48,639 nucleotides of DNA from Thiobacillus sp. (GTDB lineage Bacteria; Pseudomonadota; Gammaproteobacteria; Burkholderiales; Thiobacillaceae), in the NCBI RefSeq assembly GCF_018780105.1, contig NZ_JADMKC010000053.1, positions 1 through 48,639 on the forward strand. Direction: 5' to 3'. The notes below the pieces were generated by a model. That model ran no database searches and had not been told where the DNA came from. It worked only from the letters and a program-made list of their open reading frames with translations. Made by a program: the position numbers and the translations under genes. Shown here piece by piece: positions 20,434-29,901 of this stretch; the stretch's first letter is position 1; every line of letters begins with the position of its first letter.

Positions 20434-22812
20434 ATGAACCCCGCGTCCCGCACCCCGCTCGCCCCCGACGAACTCAAGCGCATCCACGCCTGGTGGCGCG
20501 CCTGCAATTACCTCGCGGTGGGCATGATCTACCTGCGCGACAACCCGCTGCTCAAGCAGCCGCTCAAGGTCGAACACGTCAAGCACCGCCTGCTCGGCCA
20601 CTGGGGCGCGAGCCCGGCGCTGTCCTTCACCTGGGCCCACCTCAACCGCCTGATCAAGCGCGACGACCTCGACGTGATCTTCATGGCCGGCCCCGGCCAC
20701 GGCGCGCCGGGCGTGCTCGGCCCGGTCTATCTGGAAGGCACCTACTCCGAGGTCTATCCGGACAAGAGCGCGGATGCGGAAGGCCTGCAGAAATTCTTCA
20801 AGCAGTTTTCCTTCCCCGGCCACATCGGCTCGCACGTCACCCCGGAAACCCCGGGCTCCATCCATGAAGGCGGCGAACTCGGCTACAGCCTGTCGCACGC
20901 CTACGGCGCCTGTCTCGACAACCCCGATCTGATCGTCGCCTGCGTGGTCGGCGACGGCGAGGCCGAGACCGGCCCGCTCGCCACCGCCTGGCATTCCAAC
21001 AAGTTCATCAACCCGATCCGCGACGGCGCGGTGCTGCCGATCCTCAACCTCAACGGCTACAAGATCGCCAACCCGACCATCCTCGCGCGCATCAGCCACA
21101 CGGAACTCGAAGCGCTGTTCGTCGGCTACGGCTACACGCCCTACTTCGTCGAGGGCGACGACCCCGACACCATGCACCAGGCGATGGCCGCCACGCTGGA
21201 AACCGCCATCGCGAAGATCCGCGCGGTGCAGCAGGCGGCGCGCGCCTCGGGCGTGGCGGAACGGCCGCGCTGGCCGATGATCGTGCTGCGCTCGCCCAAG
21301 GGCTGGACCGGGCCGAAGGAAATCAATGGCCACAAGGCCGAGGGCTCGTGGCGCTCACACCAGGTGCCGTTCTCCGACGTGCGCAGCAACCCCGCCCACC
21401 TGCAGCTGCTGGAAGACTGGATGAAGAGCTACCAGCCAGAGGAGTTGTTCGACGCCGACGGCCGGCTGGTGCCCGAACTGCGCGCGCTCGCGCCCACCGG
21501 CACGCGGCGCATGAGCGCCAACCTGCACACCAACGGCGGCCTGCTGCGGCGCGACCTCAAACTGCCGGACTTCCGCAACTACGCGGTGGACGTGCAGCAG
21601 GCCGGCAAGGCGCTGCACGAAAACACCCAGCCGCTGGGCGAGTTCCTGCGCGACGTGATGCGCGACAACCCGACCAACTTCCGCCTGTTCGGGCCCGACG
21701 AAACCGCGTCCAACCGGCTGCAGGCGGTGTACGAAGTCAGCAAGAAAGTCTGGATGGCCGACCTGCTGCCGGAGGACGCCGACGGCGGCGAACTGTCGCG
21801 CGACGGCCGCGTGATGGAGATGCTGTCCGAGCACACGCTGATCGGCTGGCTGGAAGGCTATCTGCTGTCCGGCCGCCACGGTTTCTTCCACACCTACGAG
21901 GCCTTCGCCCACGTCATCGACTCGATGTTCAACCAGCACGCCAAGTGGCTGGACATCAGCAAGAACCACGTGCCGTGGCGCGCCTCGGTGGCGTCGCAGA
22001 ACATCCTGCTGTCGTCCACCGTCTGGCGCCAGGATCACAACGGTTTCTCGCACCAGGATCCCGGCTTCATCGATCTGGTCACCAACAAGAGTCCGAGCGT
22101 GACGCGCATCTACCTGCCGCCCGACGCCAACACGCTGCTGGCGGTGGCCGACCATTGCCTGCGCTCGACCGACTGCATCAACGTCATCGTCGCCGACAAG
22201 CAGAAGCACCTGCAGTTCACCACCATCGACGAAGCGGTGGTGCATTGCGCCAAGGGCATCGGCATCTGGGCGCGCGCCAGCAACGATGCCGGCGTCGAGC
22301 CCGACGTGGTGATGGCCTCGTGCGGCGACGTCGCCACCCAGGAAGCGCTGGCGGCGACCGCCATCCTGCGCGAGAGCCTGCCCGAGCTGAAGCTGCGCTT
22401 CGTCAACGTGGTCGACCTCTACAGGATGCAGCCGGCGAGCGAGCACCCGCACGGCTCGACCGAGCGCGAGTTCGACAGCCTGTTCACCACCGACAAGCCG
22501 GTGATCTTCAACTTCCACGGCTACCCCTGGCTGATCCACAAGCTCGCCTACCGCTTCAAGAACCACGAGAACCTGCACGTGCGCGGCTACAAGGAACGTG
22601 GCAACATCAACACGCCGCTGGAACTGGCGATCCTCAACCAGACCGACCGCTTCACCCTGGTGATCGACGTCATCGACCGCGTGCCGGGGCTGGCCGCGCG
22701 TGCGGCGCATCTGAAAGAGCGGATGAAGAACGAGATCATCCTGAATCTCGCCTACGCGCACGAACACGGCACCGATAGCGACGACATCACCAACTGGGTG
22801 TGGCCGTATTGA
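20434..22812 (+). CDS. xfp: Phosphoketolase (xylulose-5-P / fructose-6-P)
   Basis: A thiamine-diphosphate enzyme of 792 aa that splits xylulose 5-phosphate (or fructose 6-phosphate) with phosphate into acetyl phosphate and glyceraldehyde 3-phosphate (or erythrose 4-phosphate). Signatures are [35 protein letters not shown] and the ThDP-binding [11 protein letters not shown] followed by AWHSNKF. The C-terminal [10 protein letters not shown] and [16 protein letters not shown] segments are typical. AGGAG precedes the ATG. Downstream are pgm and ackA on the same strand; AckA would turn the acetyl phosphate into acetate and ATP. Which sugar phosphate is preferred is not visible. Confidence 0.96.
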   Translation: MNPASRTPLAPDELKRIHAWWRACNYLAVGMIYLRDNPLLKQPLKVEHVKHRLLGHWGASPALSFTWAHLNRLIKRDDLDVIFMAGPGHGAPGVLGPVYLEGTYSEVYPDKSADAEGLQKFFKQFSFPGHIGSHVTPETPGSIHEGGELGYSLSHAYGACLDNPDLIVACVVGDGEAETGPLATAWHSNKFINPIRDGAVLPILNLNGYKIANPTILARISHTELEALFVGYGYTPYFVEGDDPDTMHQAMAATLETAIAKIRAVQQAARASGVAERPRWPMIVLRSPKGWTGPKEINGHKAEGSWRSHQVPFSDVRSNPAHLQLLEDWMKSYQPEELFDADGRLVPELRALAPTGTRRMSANLHTNGGLLRRDLKLPDFRNYAVDVQQAGKALHENTQPLGEFLRDVMRDNPTNFRLFGPDETASNRLQAVYEVSKKVWMADLLPEDADGGELSRDGRVMEMLSEHTLIGWLEGYLLSGRHGFFHTYEAFAHVIDSMFNQHAKWLDISKNHVPWRASVASQNILLSSTVWRQDHNGFSHQDPGFIDLVTNKSPSVTRIYLPPDANTLLAVADHCLRSTDCINVIVADKQKHLQFTTIDEAVVHCAKGIGIWARASNDAGVEPDVVMASCGDVATQEALAATAILRESLPELKLRFVNVVDLYRMQPASEHPHGSTEREFDSLFTTDKPVIFNFHGYPWLIHKLAYRFKNHENLHVRGYKERGNINTPLELAILNQTDRFTLVIDVIDRVPGLAARAAHLKERMKNEIILNLAYAHEHGTDSDDITNWVWPY

Positions 22813-22961
22813 ACGGGGCGCAGACATCAACGGGCGCAACCGAATTATCATATGGGCAGGTGCGATCTCTGGCGCAAGCCGTGCTGGCGCCGCAACCCGA
22901 ATCCAGAATTCAGAACCCGGAATTCAGCTACCGACCTCAACCGATTGACTAAGGCGAACCC

Positions 22962-24605
22962 ATGGCGCTTCATCCCCTCGCAGGCAAACCCGCTCCCCAG
23001 GACATGCTCGCCGACATCGGCGCGCTGCGCGATGCCTACAGCGCACGCAAACCCGACGTCGCCGACAAGGCGCAGCGCGTGAGTTTCGGCACCAGCGGCC
23101 ACCGCGGCTCGTCGCTGCGCACCACTTTCAACGAAGGCCATGTGCTGGCGATTTCGCAGGCGATCTGCGAATACCGCGCAGGCCGCGGCATCGACGGCCC
23201 GCTCTTCATCGGCAAAGACACCCACGCGCTGTCCGATCCGGCCTTCGTGTCCGCGCTGGAAGTGCTGGCGGCCAACGGCGTCGCCGTCATGGTCGACCGC
23301 GACGACGGCTACACCCCGACGCCCGCCGTCTCGCACGCCATCCTCACCTACAACCGCAGCCGCACCACCGGGCTGGCCGACGGCATCGTCATCACCCCCT
23401 CGCACAATCCGCCGGAAGACGGCGGCTTCAAGTACAACCCGCCGCACGGCGGCCCGGCCGACACCGACATCACGCGCTGGGTCGAAGACCGCGCCAACGC
23501 ACTGCTGGCCGACGGCCTCAAGGACGTGAAGCGCATGGCCTACGCCGCCGCGCGCAAGGCGGCGCACGGTTACGACTACGTCGGCACCTACGTCGACGAT
23601 CTGGGCGCGGTGCTCGACATGGACGCGATCCGCGGCGCCGGCCTCAAGATCGGCGTCGACCCGCTCGGTGGCGCCGGTGTGGCCTACTGGCAGCCGATCG
23701 TCGAACGCTACGGCATCGAAATCGAGATCGTCAACAAAACGGTCGATCCGACCTTCGGCTTCATGAGCCTGGACTGGGACGGCAAGATCCGCATGGACTG
23801 CTCGTCGCCCTACGCCATGGCCAAGCTGATTGCGCTCAAGGATCGTTTCGACATCGCCTTCGGCAACGACACCGACCACGACCGCCACGGCATCGTCACC
23901 CGCGCCGGACTGATGAACCCCAACCATTTTCTGGCGGCCTCGATCCACTACCTGTTCACCCACCGTCCCGACTGGCGTGCGGACGCCGCAGTCGGCAAGA
24001 CCATCGTCAGCAGTAGCATGATCGACCGCGTCGCCGCGCAGATCGGCCGCAAGCTGGTGGAAGTGCCGGTGGGCTTCAAGTGGTTCGTCGACGGCCTGCA
24101 CGACGGCTCGATGGGTTTCGGCGGCGAGGAAAGCGCGGGCGCGTCCTTCCTGCGGCGCGGCGGCAGCGTGTGGACCACCGACAAGGACGGCATCATCATG
24201 GATCTGCTGGCCGTGGAAATCATGGCGAAGACCGGGCGCGACCCCGCCGAGTATTACGGCGACCTCACGCGCGAACTCGGCGCGCCGGTGTACGCGCGCA
24301 TCGACGCCCCTGCCTCGGCGGCGCAGAAAGCGGCGCTGCTGAAACTGTCGCCGCAAAACATCGACGCCAGCACCCTGGCCGGCGACCCCATCGTGTCCAT
24401 GCTCACCGCCGCGCCCGGCAACGGTGCCGGCATCGGCGGGCTCAAGGTGGTCACCGAGCAGGGCTGGTTCGCGGCACGGCCGTCGGGCACCGAGGAGGTC
24501 TACAAGCTGTATGCCGAAAGCTTCCGCGGCGACGCCCATCTGCAACAGATCCAGCAGGAAGCGCAGGCGATCCTGAGCAAGGCGTTCGCCAGTTCGGCGG
24601 GCTGA
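22962..24605 (+). CDS. pgm: Phosphoglucomutase (alpha-D-glucose phosphate specific)
   Basis: Pgm (547 aa) interconverts glucose 1-phosphate and glucose 6-phosphate, linking glycogen or nucleotide-sugar pools to glycolysis. The phosphoserine loop is [11 protein letters not shown] with Ser147. The metal-binding loop is [10 protein letters not shown], the sugar-binding loop [10 protein letters not shown], and the phosphate-binding [16 protein letters not shown] is at the C-terminus. [10 protein letters not shown] is present near the start. It lies 149 bp after the phosphoketolase and 31 bp before ackA. The gap upstream holds a short near-duplicate word (CAGAATTCAG / CGGAATTCAG) and no gene. Confidence 0.96.
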   Translation: MALHPLAGKPAPQDMLADIGALRDAYSARKPDVADKAQRVSFGTSGHRGSSLRTTFNEGHVLAISQAICEYRAGRGIDGPLFIGKDTHALSDPAFVSALEVLAANGVAVMVDRDDGYTPTPAVSHAILTYNRSRTTGLADGIVITPSHNPPEDGGFKYNPPHGGPADTDITRWVEDRANALLADGLKDVKRMAYAAARKAAHGYDYVGTYVDDLGAVLDMDAIRGAGLKIGVDPLGGAGVAYWQPIVERYGIEIEIVNKTVDPTFGFMSLDWDGKIRMDCSSPYAMAKLIALKDRFDIAFGNDTDHDRHGIVTRAGLMNPNHFLAASIHYLFTHRPDWRADAAVGKTIVSSSMIDRVAAQIGRKLVEVPVGFKWFVDGLHDGSMGFGGEESAGASFLRRGGSVWTTDKDGIIMDLLAVEIMAKTGRDPAEYYGDLTRELGAPVYARIDAPASAAQKAALLKLSPQNIDASTLAGDPIVSMLTAAPGNGAGIGGLKVVTEQGWFAARPSGTEEVYKLYAESFRGDAHLQQIQQEAQAILSKAFASSAG

Positions 24606-24636
24606 AGACGCGGCGCGGCAATCCGGGCGCAGGCGC

Positions 24637-25827
24637 ATGAGCGGCAACGCCATCCTGGTCGTCAATGCCGGCTCGTCGAGCCTGAAGTTCGCGCTGTTTC
24701 GCCTCGACACGGCCGACTCCCTGCAACTGGCGGTGCGCGGCCAGATCGACGGCATCGGCAGCCGGCCGCAGTTCAAGGTGAAGGACGACGCGGGCCAGGC
24801 GCTGGCCGAACGCGAACTGGAGGTCACCGACGTGCGCGAGGTGAAAGATGCGATCGCACTCGCGGGCCTTTGGCTGAGCACGCACTTTCCGGGCGAAGCC
24901 CTGCTCGCCGTCGGCCATCGCGTAGTGCACGGCGGCGCCGACTACGCCCAGCCGGTGCGCGTCGACGACGCGGTGTTCGCCGATCTGGAAAAGCTCACCC
25001 CGCTCGCCCCGCTGCACCAGCCGCACAATCTGGCAGCGATCCGCGCGCTGCGCGAGACGCGACCCGAGCTGCCGCAGGTCGCCTGCTTCGATACCGCGTT
25101 TCACCGTACGCACCCGCAGCTGGCCGATCTGTATGCGCTACCTTGGGACTACTACGAGGCCGGGGTGCGGCGCTACGGTTTTCACGGGTTGTCCTACGAA
25201 TACATCGCGTCGGTGCTGCCGCAGGTCGCGCCTTCAATTGCACAGGGCCGCGTGATCGTCGCGCACCTCGGCAGCGGCGCCAGCCTGTGCGCACTGCGTG
25301 CGGGCAAGAGCGTGGATTCGACCATGGGCTTCTCGCCGCTCGACGGCATCCCGATGGGCACCCGGCCCGGCGCGCTCGATCCCGGCGTGCTGCTCTATCT
25401 GGTCGGCCAGCGCGGCATGACGGCCGCGGCGCTGGAAAAGCTGCTGTACAAGCAATCCGGCCTGCTCGGCCTGTCCGGCGTCAGCAACGACATGCGCCTG
25501 CTGCAGGAAAGTGCCGAGCCGCGCGCCAAGCTCGCAGTCGACTACTTCGTGCATTACGTTGCCAAAGAGATCGGTGCGCTGGCCGTCGTGCTCGGCGGAC
25601 TGGACGCGCTGGTATTCACCGCGGGCATCGGCGAGAACGCACCGGCGATCCGCGCGCGTATCGTGGCTGCCTGCGGCTGGCTCGGTATCACACTCGATAG
25701 CAATGCCAACCAGCGCGGCGACGCCTGCATCTCGACGGCGGACAGCCCGGCCTCGGCCTGGGTGGTGCCTACCAATGAAGAACTGATGATCGCCCGCCAC
25801 GCCCTCACGCAGGTGCAGGGCGAGTAA
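24637..25827 (+). CDS. ackA: Acetate kinase
   Basis: AckA (396 aa) converts acetyl phosphate and ADP to acetate and ATP. Signatures are VNAGSSSLKF at the N-terminus, GHRVVHGG, the catalytic-region FDTAFHRTHP, HLGSGASL and TRPGALDPGV, and FTAGIGENAPAIR near the end. No phosphotransacetylase gene lies beside it. The likely source of acetyl phosphate is therefore the phosphoketolase two genes upstream. A SulP permease follows by 28 bp and may be in the same operon. Confidence 0.97.
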   Translation: MSGNAILVVNAGSSSLKFALFRLDTADSLQLAVRGQIDGIGSRPQFKVKDDAGQALAERELEVTDVREVKDAIALAGLWLSTHFPGEALLAVGHRVVHGGADYAQPVRVDDAVFADLEKLTPLAPLHQPHNLAAIRALRETRPELPQVACFDTAFHRTHPQLADLYALPWDYYEAGVRRYGFHGLSYEYIASVLPQVAPSIAQGRVIVAHLGSGASLCALRAGKSVDSTMGFSPLDGIPMGTRPGALDPGVLLYLVGQRGMTAAALEKLLYKQSGLLGLSGVSNDMRLLQESAEPRAKLAVDYFVHYVAKEIGALAVVLGGLDALVFTAGIGENAPAIRARIVAACGWLGITLDSNANQRGDACISTADSPASAWVVPTNEELMIARHALTQVQGE

Positions 25828-25855
25828 AGTCGGCACGACAACCAAGGGAGCCGGA

Positions 25856-27526
25856 ATGGACGCAAAAACCCCCAGCATGAAAGACACGCCACGCGCGGGC
25901 TTTGCCGCAGACATCCTGCCCGGCCTCACCACTGCCGCCGTGGTGGTCCCCAAGGCGCTGGCCTACGCGACCATCGCGCTGCTGCCGGTGCAGGCCGGCC
26001 TGTTCGCCGCCATGCTGCCGATGGCCGTGTATGCGCTGCTCGGCAGCTCGCGCCTGCTTTCCGTCAGCACCACCACCCCGATCGCGATCCTGTGCGCGGC
26101 CGCCATCGGCGAAGCCCTGCGCGTCGACCCCACGCTGGCGCCGCTCACCGCCGCCGCCACGCTGTCGCTGCTGGTCGGACTGATGCTGATCGGCGCGCGC
26201 GTGCTGCGGCTTGGTTTTCTCGCCAACTTCATTTCCGAGCCGGTGCTGACCGGATTCAAGGCGGGCGTCGGCTTCGTCATCGTGGTCGACCAGTTGCCCA
26301 AGCTACTCGGCATCCACATCCACAAGGAAGGCTTCTTCCGCGACGTGGCCTCGATCGTCGCGCATGTGCCGGAGCTGTCGTGGGCCACGCTCGGCGTCGC
26401 CCTCGGCACCTTCGCCGTCATCGCCTTCGCCAAGCGTTTTCTGCCGAAATCACCGGCGCCGCTGCTCGCGGTGGCGCTCGGCATTGCCGCCTCGGCACTC
26501 ATCGGGCTCGAAGCCGCCGGCGTGAGCGTGGTGGGCGCCATCGAGGGCGGACTGCCCCGTCTGCAAATGCCGCAGCCCGGCCTATTCGAGGCGATGTGGC
26601 CGGCCGCCGCCGGCATCGCGCTGATCTCCTTCACCGAATCGATCGCGGCGGCGCGGGCCTTCGTCCGCCGAAGCGATCCGCCGCTCAACGCCAACCGCGA
26701 ACTGTTCGCCATCGGCGCCGCCAATGCCGCGGGCGCGTTCATCGGCTCGATGCCGGCCGGCGGCGGCACCTCGCAGACCGCGGTCAACCGCAAGGCCGGC
26801 GCGCGCACGCAGGCGTCCTCGCTGGTCGTGGCCGCGGCGGCGTTCGCCACCCTGCTGTTTCTGGCGCCGGTGATCGCGCTGATGCCGCACGCCACCCTGG
26901 CGGCCGTGGTCATCGCCTATTCCATCGGGTTGATCAACCCGGCCGAGATGGTCGCCATCCGCCGCGTGCGCACCATGGAATTCCGCTGGGCGCTGTTCGC
27001 CTGCCTCGGCGTGATGGTGCTGGGCACACTCAAAGGCATTCTGGTCGCCATCGTGCTCTCGCTGGTGGGCCTGATGTGGCTGGCGAACGACCCGCGCGTG
27101 TACGAAATCCGGCGCAAGCCCGGCACCAATGTATTCCGCCCGCGCAGCCCCGAGCACCCGGAAGACGAAGCCCTCCCCGGCCTGCTCATCGCCCGCCCCG
27201 AAGGCCGCATCTACTTCGTCAACGTCGGCAACGTCGGCGGCAAGCTGCAAACCATGCTCAAGGAGCATGCCCCGCAGGTCGTCCTGCTCGACTGCTCCGC
27301 CATGCCCGGCATCGAATACACCGCGCTCAAGATGCTGGTCGAGGCCGAGGAACGACTGCGCGGCGAAGGCACCGAACTGTGGCTCGCCGCGCTCAACCCA
27401 GAAGTGCTGGAGCTGGTGCAGCGCACGCCGCTGGCGGAACGTCTGGGACGCGAGCGGATGTATTTCACCGTCGAGCAGGCAGTGGAGGCATACGCGGCGC
27501 GGCAGGCTGGCGGGGCTGGGGTTTGA
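25856..27526 (+). CDS. SulP family anion permease with STAS domain
   Basis: A 556-aa inner-membrane permease with about 10-12 spans and a C-terminal STAS domain (about 435-545). Motifs include LPGLTTAAVVVPKALAYATIA, NFISEPVLTGFKAGVG, and FIGSMPAGGGTSQTAVN in the core. The STAS part has LLDCSAMPGIEYTAL, whose Ser is at the usual phosphorylation-equivalent place. AGGGAG precedes the ATG. It is 28 bp after ackA and probably co-transcribed. The substrate may be sulfate, bicarbonate or another anion. It differs clearly from the SulP protein at 18467-20257, so the two are not a recent duplication. Confidence 0.9.
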   Translation: MDAKTPSMKDTPRAGFAADILPGLTTAAVVVPKALAYATIALLPVQAGLFAAMLPMAVYALLGSSRLLSVSTTTPIAILCAAAIGEALRVDPTLAPLTAAATLSLLVGLMLIGARVLRLGFLANFISEPVLTGFKAGVGFVIVVDQLPKLLGIHIHKEGFFRDVASIVAHVPELSWATLGVALGTFAVIAFAKRFLPKSPAPLLAVALGIAASALIGLEAAGVSVVGAIEGGLPRLQMPQPGLFEAMWPAAAGIALISFTESIAAARAFVRRSDPPLNANRELFAIGAANAAGAFIGSMPAGGGTSQTAVNRKAGARTQASSLVVAAAAFATLLFLAPVIALMPHATLAAVVIAYSIGLINPAEMVAIRRVRTMEFRWALFACLGVMVLGTLKGILVAIVLSLVGLMWLANDPRVYEIRRKPGTNVFRPRSPEHPEDEALPGLLIARPEGRIYFVNVGNVGGKLQTMLKEHAPQVVLLDCSAMPGIEYTALKMLVEAEERLRGEGTELWLAALNPEVLELVQRTPLAERLGRERMYFTVEQAVEAYAARQAGGAGV

Positions 27527-27710
27527 TCTTCCGGGTTGCGGAGGATTTCCATGGTTTGCGGGTCGGATTCCGGCCCTGAACAGCCGGTCAGCTTGGTAGC
27601 CATCAAGGTCTGCTATTCGGAAAAATGCGGTTATTCAGGCAATTCGGCTTGCAGAGTTTTTAATTGGTAAGCGCTTATGCTGAAGGTCATGCAGATCAGG
27701 AATTGAAAAG

Positions 27711-28760
27711 ATGAATTGGAAAGAAGGCCTCCGCCAGACTGGCGTACCAGCCGCACTCGGAGCGGCCTTATTGTTTGGGGCGGGAACACCGCTCGCAAAG
27801 TGGCTGCTTGATGCTGTAAATCCGTGGATGTTGGCAGGACTGCTCTATTTGGGTTCAGGAGTCGGCCTGTCACTTTATCGTTGGCTGAGCCGTGCCCCTG
27901 CCGTTCGGCTTCCCCGGAATGAAGTGCCGTGGTTTGCCGGGGCGATTTTGTCTGGTGGGATCATCGGCCCAGTACTGTTGATGTTTGGGCTGACGGGTAT
28001 GCCTGCATCCGGAGCGTCTCTCCTGCTGAATGCCGAAAGTGTGTTCACCGCGTTGCTGGCGTGGTTTGTATTCAAGGAGAACTTCGACCGGCGCATCGCA
28101 CTGGGCATGCTTGCCATCGTGGCCGGTGCGGTTGTCCTGAGCGTTCCCTCAGGTGTGAGTATTTCCGGACTGTGGCCGACACTGGCCATCATTAGCGCGT
28201 GTTTCGTTTGGGGTGTCGACAACAACTTGACCCGCAAGGTGTCACTTACCGATGCCACCTGGATCGCTTCGGTGAAAGGCTTGGTATCAGGTGTCGTCAA
28301 TCTGGGTCTGGCCTTCTCGCTAGGCGCGTCGATGCCGGCATTGCCAAATTTGGCAGGAGCAATGTTTGTTGGCTTGCTTGCCTATGGGGTGAGTTTGGCG
28401 CTATTCGTTGTAGGCCTGCGTCACCTCGGTACTGCACGCACTGGCGCTTATTTCTCGGTCGCGCCATTCTTCGGGGCCTTGCTCGCTGTAGTGATGGGGG
28501 AGCCGGTCACAATACCGTTGCTGATGGCCGGTGCATTAATGGCGCTGGGCACGTGGTTGCATCTGACCGAGCGCCATGAGCACGGACACCAGCACGAAGA
28601 GATGGAACACAGTCACGAACATGTCCACGACGAACACCACCTGCACGACCATGACTATCCGGTGTCACCCGCCACCAAACATAGCCATCGGCACCAGCAC
28701 GAGCCGCTGATCCACACGCATCCACACTTCCCAGACGCTCACCACCGGCATGGCCATTGA
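27711..28760 (+). CDS. DMT/EamA transporter with histidine-rich tail
   Basis: A 349-aa protein. Residues 1 to about 283 form a ten-span drug/metabolite transporter with two EamA halves (LLFGAGTPLAKW; LLAYGVSLALFVVGLRHLGTARTGAYFSVAPFFGALLAV). The last roughly 65 residues are cytosolic and contain about 23 histidines in HEHGHQH-like clusters, suggesting metal binding (for example Ni, Zn or Co). Base composition is lower in GC than its neighbours, a sign of transfer. It stands alone: 184 bp after the SulP gene, facing a convergent gene. The transported substrate is unknown. Confidence 0.85.
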   Translation: MNWKEGLRQTGVPAALGAALLFGAGTPLAKWLLDAVNPWMLAGLLYLGSGVGLSLYRWLSRAPAVRLPRNEVPWFAGAILSGGIIGPVLLMFGLTGMPASGASLLLNAESVFTALLAWFVFKENFDRRIALGMLAIVAGAVVLSVPSGVSISGLWPTLAIISACFVWGVDNNLTRKVSLTDATWIASVKGLVSGVVNLGLAFSLGASMPALPNLAGAMFVGLLAYGVSLALFVVGLRHLGTARTGAYFSVAPFFGALLAVVMGEPVTIPLLMAGALMALGTWLHLTERHEHGHQHEEMEHSHEHVHDEHHLHDHDYPVSPATKHSHRHQHEPLIHTHPHFPDAHHRHGH

Positions 28761-28913
28761 AGGTGGCAGATTTAAACTATCCAATAACACTTGAAGGTCT
28801 GCTTAAGGCTGATATGCGAGCGAGTTTGGTATTTGCTTGGCCGTCCCTTCATGGCCGATTCCTGCCCTCGGCTACCGGCCGAAAGCGGTCACCACCCCAC
28901 GAACACACCGATC

Positions 28914-29864
28914 CTAATCGGGATGCGCCGCGAAGAACTCCAGCGCGTTCCGGGTTTTCGGCTCCTGGACGCCGCTGAGGGCGATGCCGCAGCGGGCGAG
29001 GTAGGCCTTGAACTCGGCGATGACCTGGAAGGCTTCTTCCGGCAGGCACTTGGTGGAGACTTCGAGGATGCGCGAGCCGTCGGGGTAGAGCCACATTTCT
29101 ACGGTGATGCCGCGCTCGAAATCCTTCGGCAGGTGCTTGCCCTTGAGCAGAAAAACCGGGCCCATCGTCACCAGCGAATCCAGCGATAGGCCCGCCGGCG
29201 CGTGCGCTTCGTAGAACGCCCGCTGCGCTTTCGAGAACAGTTCGCTGAGCGGGGTGTCGCCGGCGCTCACGTCGAGTATTTCCTTGTTGGTGCAGGCGCC
29301 CTTGAACGAGGCCGAGCAGACGAAACCGCCCGGCATCATGTCCAGTTCGATCTTGAAGCCTGCAGTGCGCCGCAGGTCCGGATCGACGTGGTCCGGTTCC
29401 ACCGGACGCAGCTTGATGACGGTGTCGCCGCGCCCGCCCTGGATGCGCCGGGCCCGCACTACGACGCCGGCCTTGAACAAGTCCAGGTTAGGGGTGTCGA
29501 AAAAGAAGGCCTGCCGCGGCTGTGCCTCGACCGGGTCGAGCTTCAGGCGCTTGATCGTCGCCCGGTGCCCGGTGGCGGGGATGGTCAGCTTCAGTTCGAT
29601 GCTGGTGGATTTTCTACTCAGCGCGAATGCTTTGGCCACGTCCTCGGCGCTGAGGACCGCCGCCTCCGGTTCGGGCGCAGCCGGTTTGGCCATGGCGGGT
29701 TTGGTCGTTCTTGGCTTGGCCGCTCTTGGCTTGGTCGCTGCGGGTCTGGTTGATGCGGGCTTGGTCACTACGGCCTTGGCGCTCGCGGCCCGGGTACGCG
29801 GGGCACTCGCGGGCTTGGTGACCGGTGCGCGGGTTGCGGTTTTTTTGCTGGCGGGTGTGCTCAT
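28914..29864 (-). CDS. CYTH-domain protein with Lys/Ala/Pro-rich N-terminal tail
   Basis: A 316-aa protein. Residues 1 to about 70 are a low-complexity tail of repeated TKPA/AKPR-like units, histone-H1-like and strongly basic. The rest resembles a CYTH (triphosphate tunnel) domain: SIELKLTI near the start, then VVVRARRI, TVIKLRPV, FKIELDMM and TVEMWLYPDGSRILEVS strands, each with the charged residues expected to face the tunnel. CYTH enzymes act on triphosphates or polyphosphate. The ATG at 29864 has AAAGGA upstream; an earlier ATG at 29909 overlaps the previous gene's stop (ATGTCTGA) and is an alternative. The gene follows the CYTH/Ppx fusion and likely shares its message. Confidence 0.75.
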   Translation of the reverse strand: MSTPASKKTATRAPVTKPASAPRTRAASAKAVVTKPASTRPAATKPRAAKPRTTKPAMAKPAAPEPEAAVLSAEDVAKAFALSRKSTSIELKLTIPATGHRATIKRLKLDPVEAQPRQAFFFDTPNLDLFKAGVVVRARRIQGGRGDTVIKLRPVEPDHVDPDLRRTAGFKIELDMMPGGFVCSASFKGACTNKEILDVSAGDTPLSELFSKAQRAFYEAHAPAGLSLDSLVTMGPVFLLKGKHLPKDFERGITVEMWLYPDGSRILEVSTKCLPEEAFQVIAEFKAYLARCGIALSGVQEPKTRNALEFFAAHPD

Positions 29865-29901
29865 GTCGGCTGTCCTTTTCTGTTTGCTGCGTGGGGGGGG
29901 T

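Noticed and set aside
22848-24881. A 677-codon open frame antisense to pgm and ackA
   Set aside because: Covers two conserved genes on the other strand and has no recognisable domain; typical GC-rich shadow.
29695-29835. Tandem GGCTTGG-type repeats as a possible repeat element
   Set aside because: They encode the Lys/Ala/Pro tail of the CYTH protein and are explained by that coding sequence.
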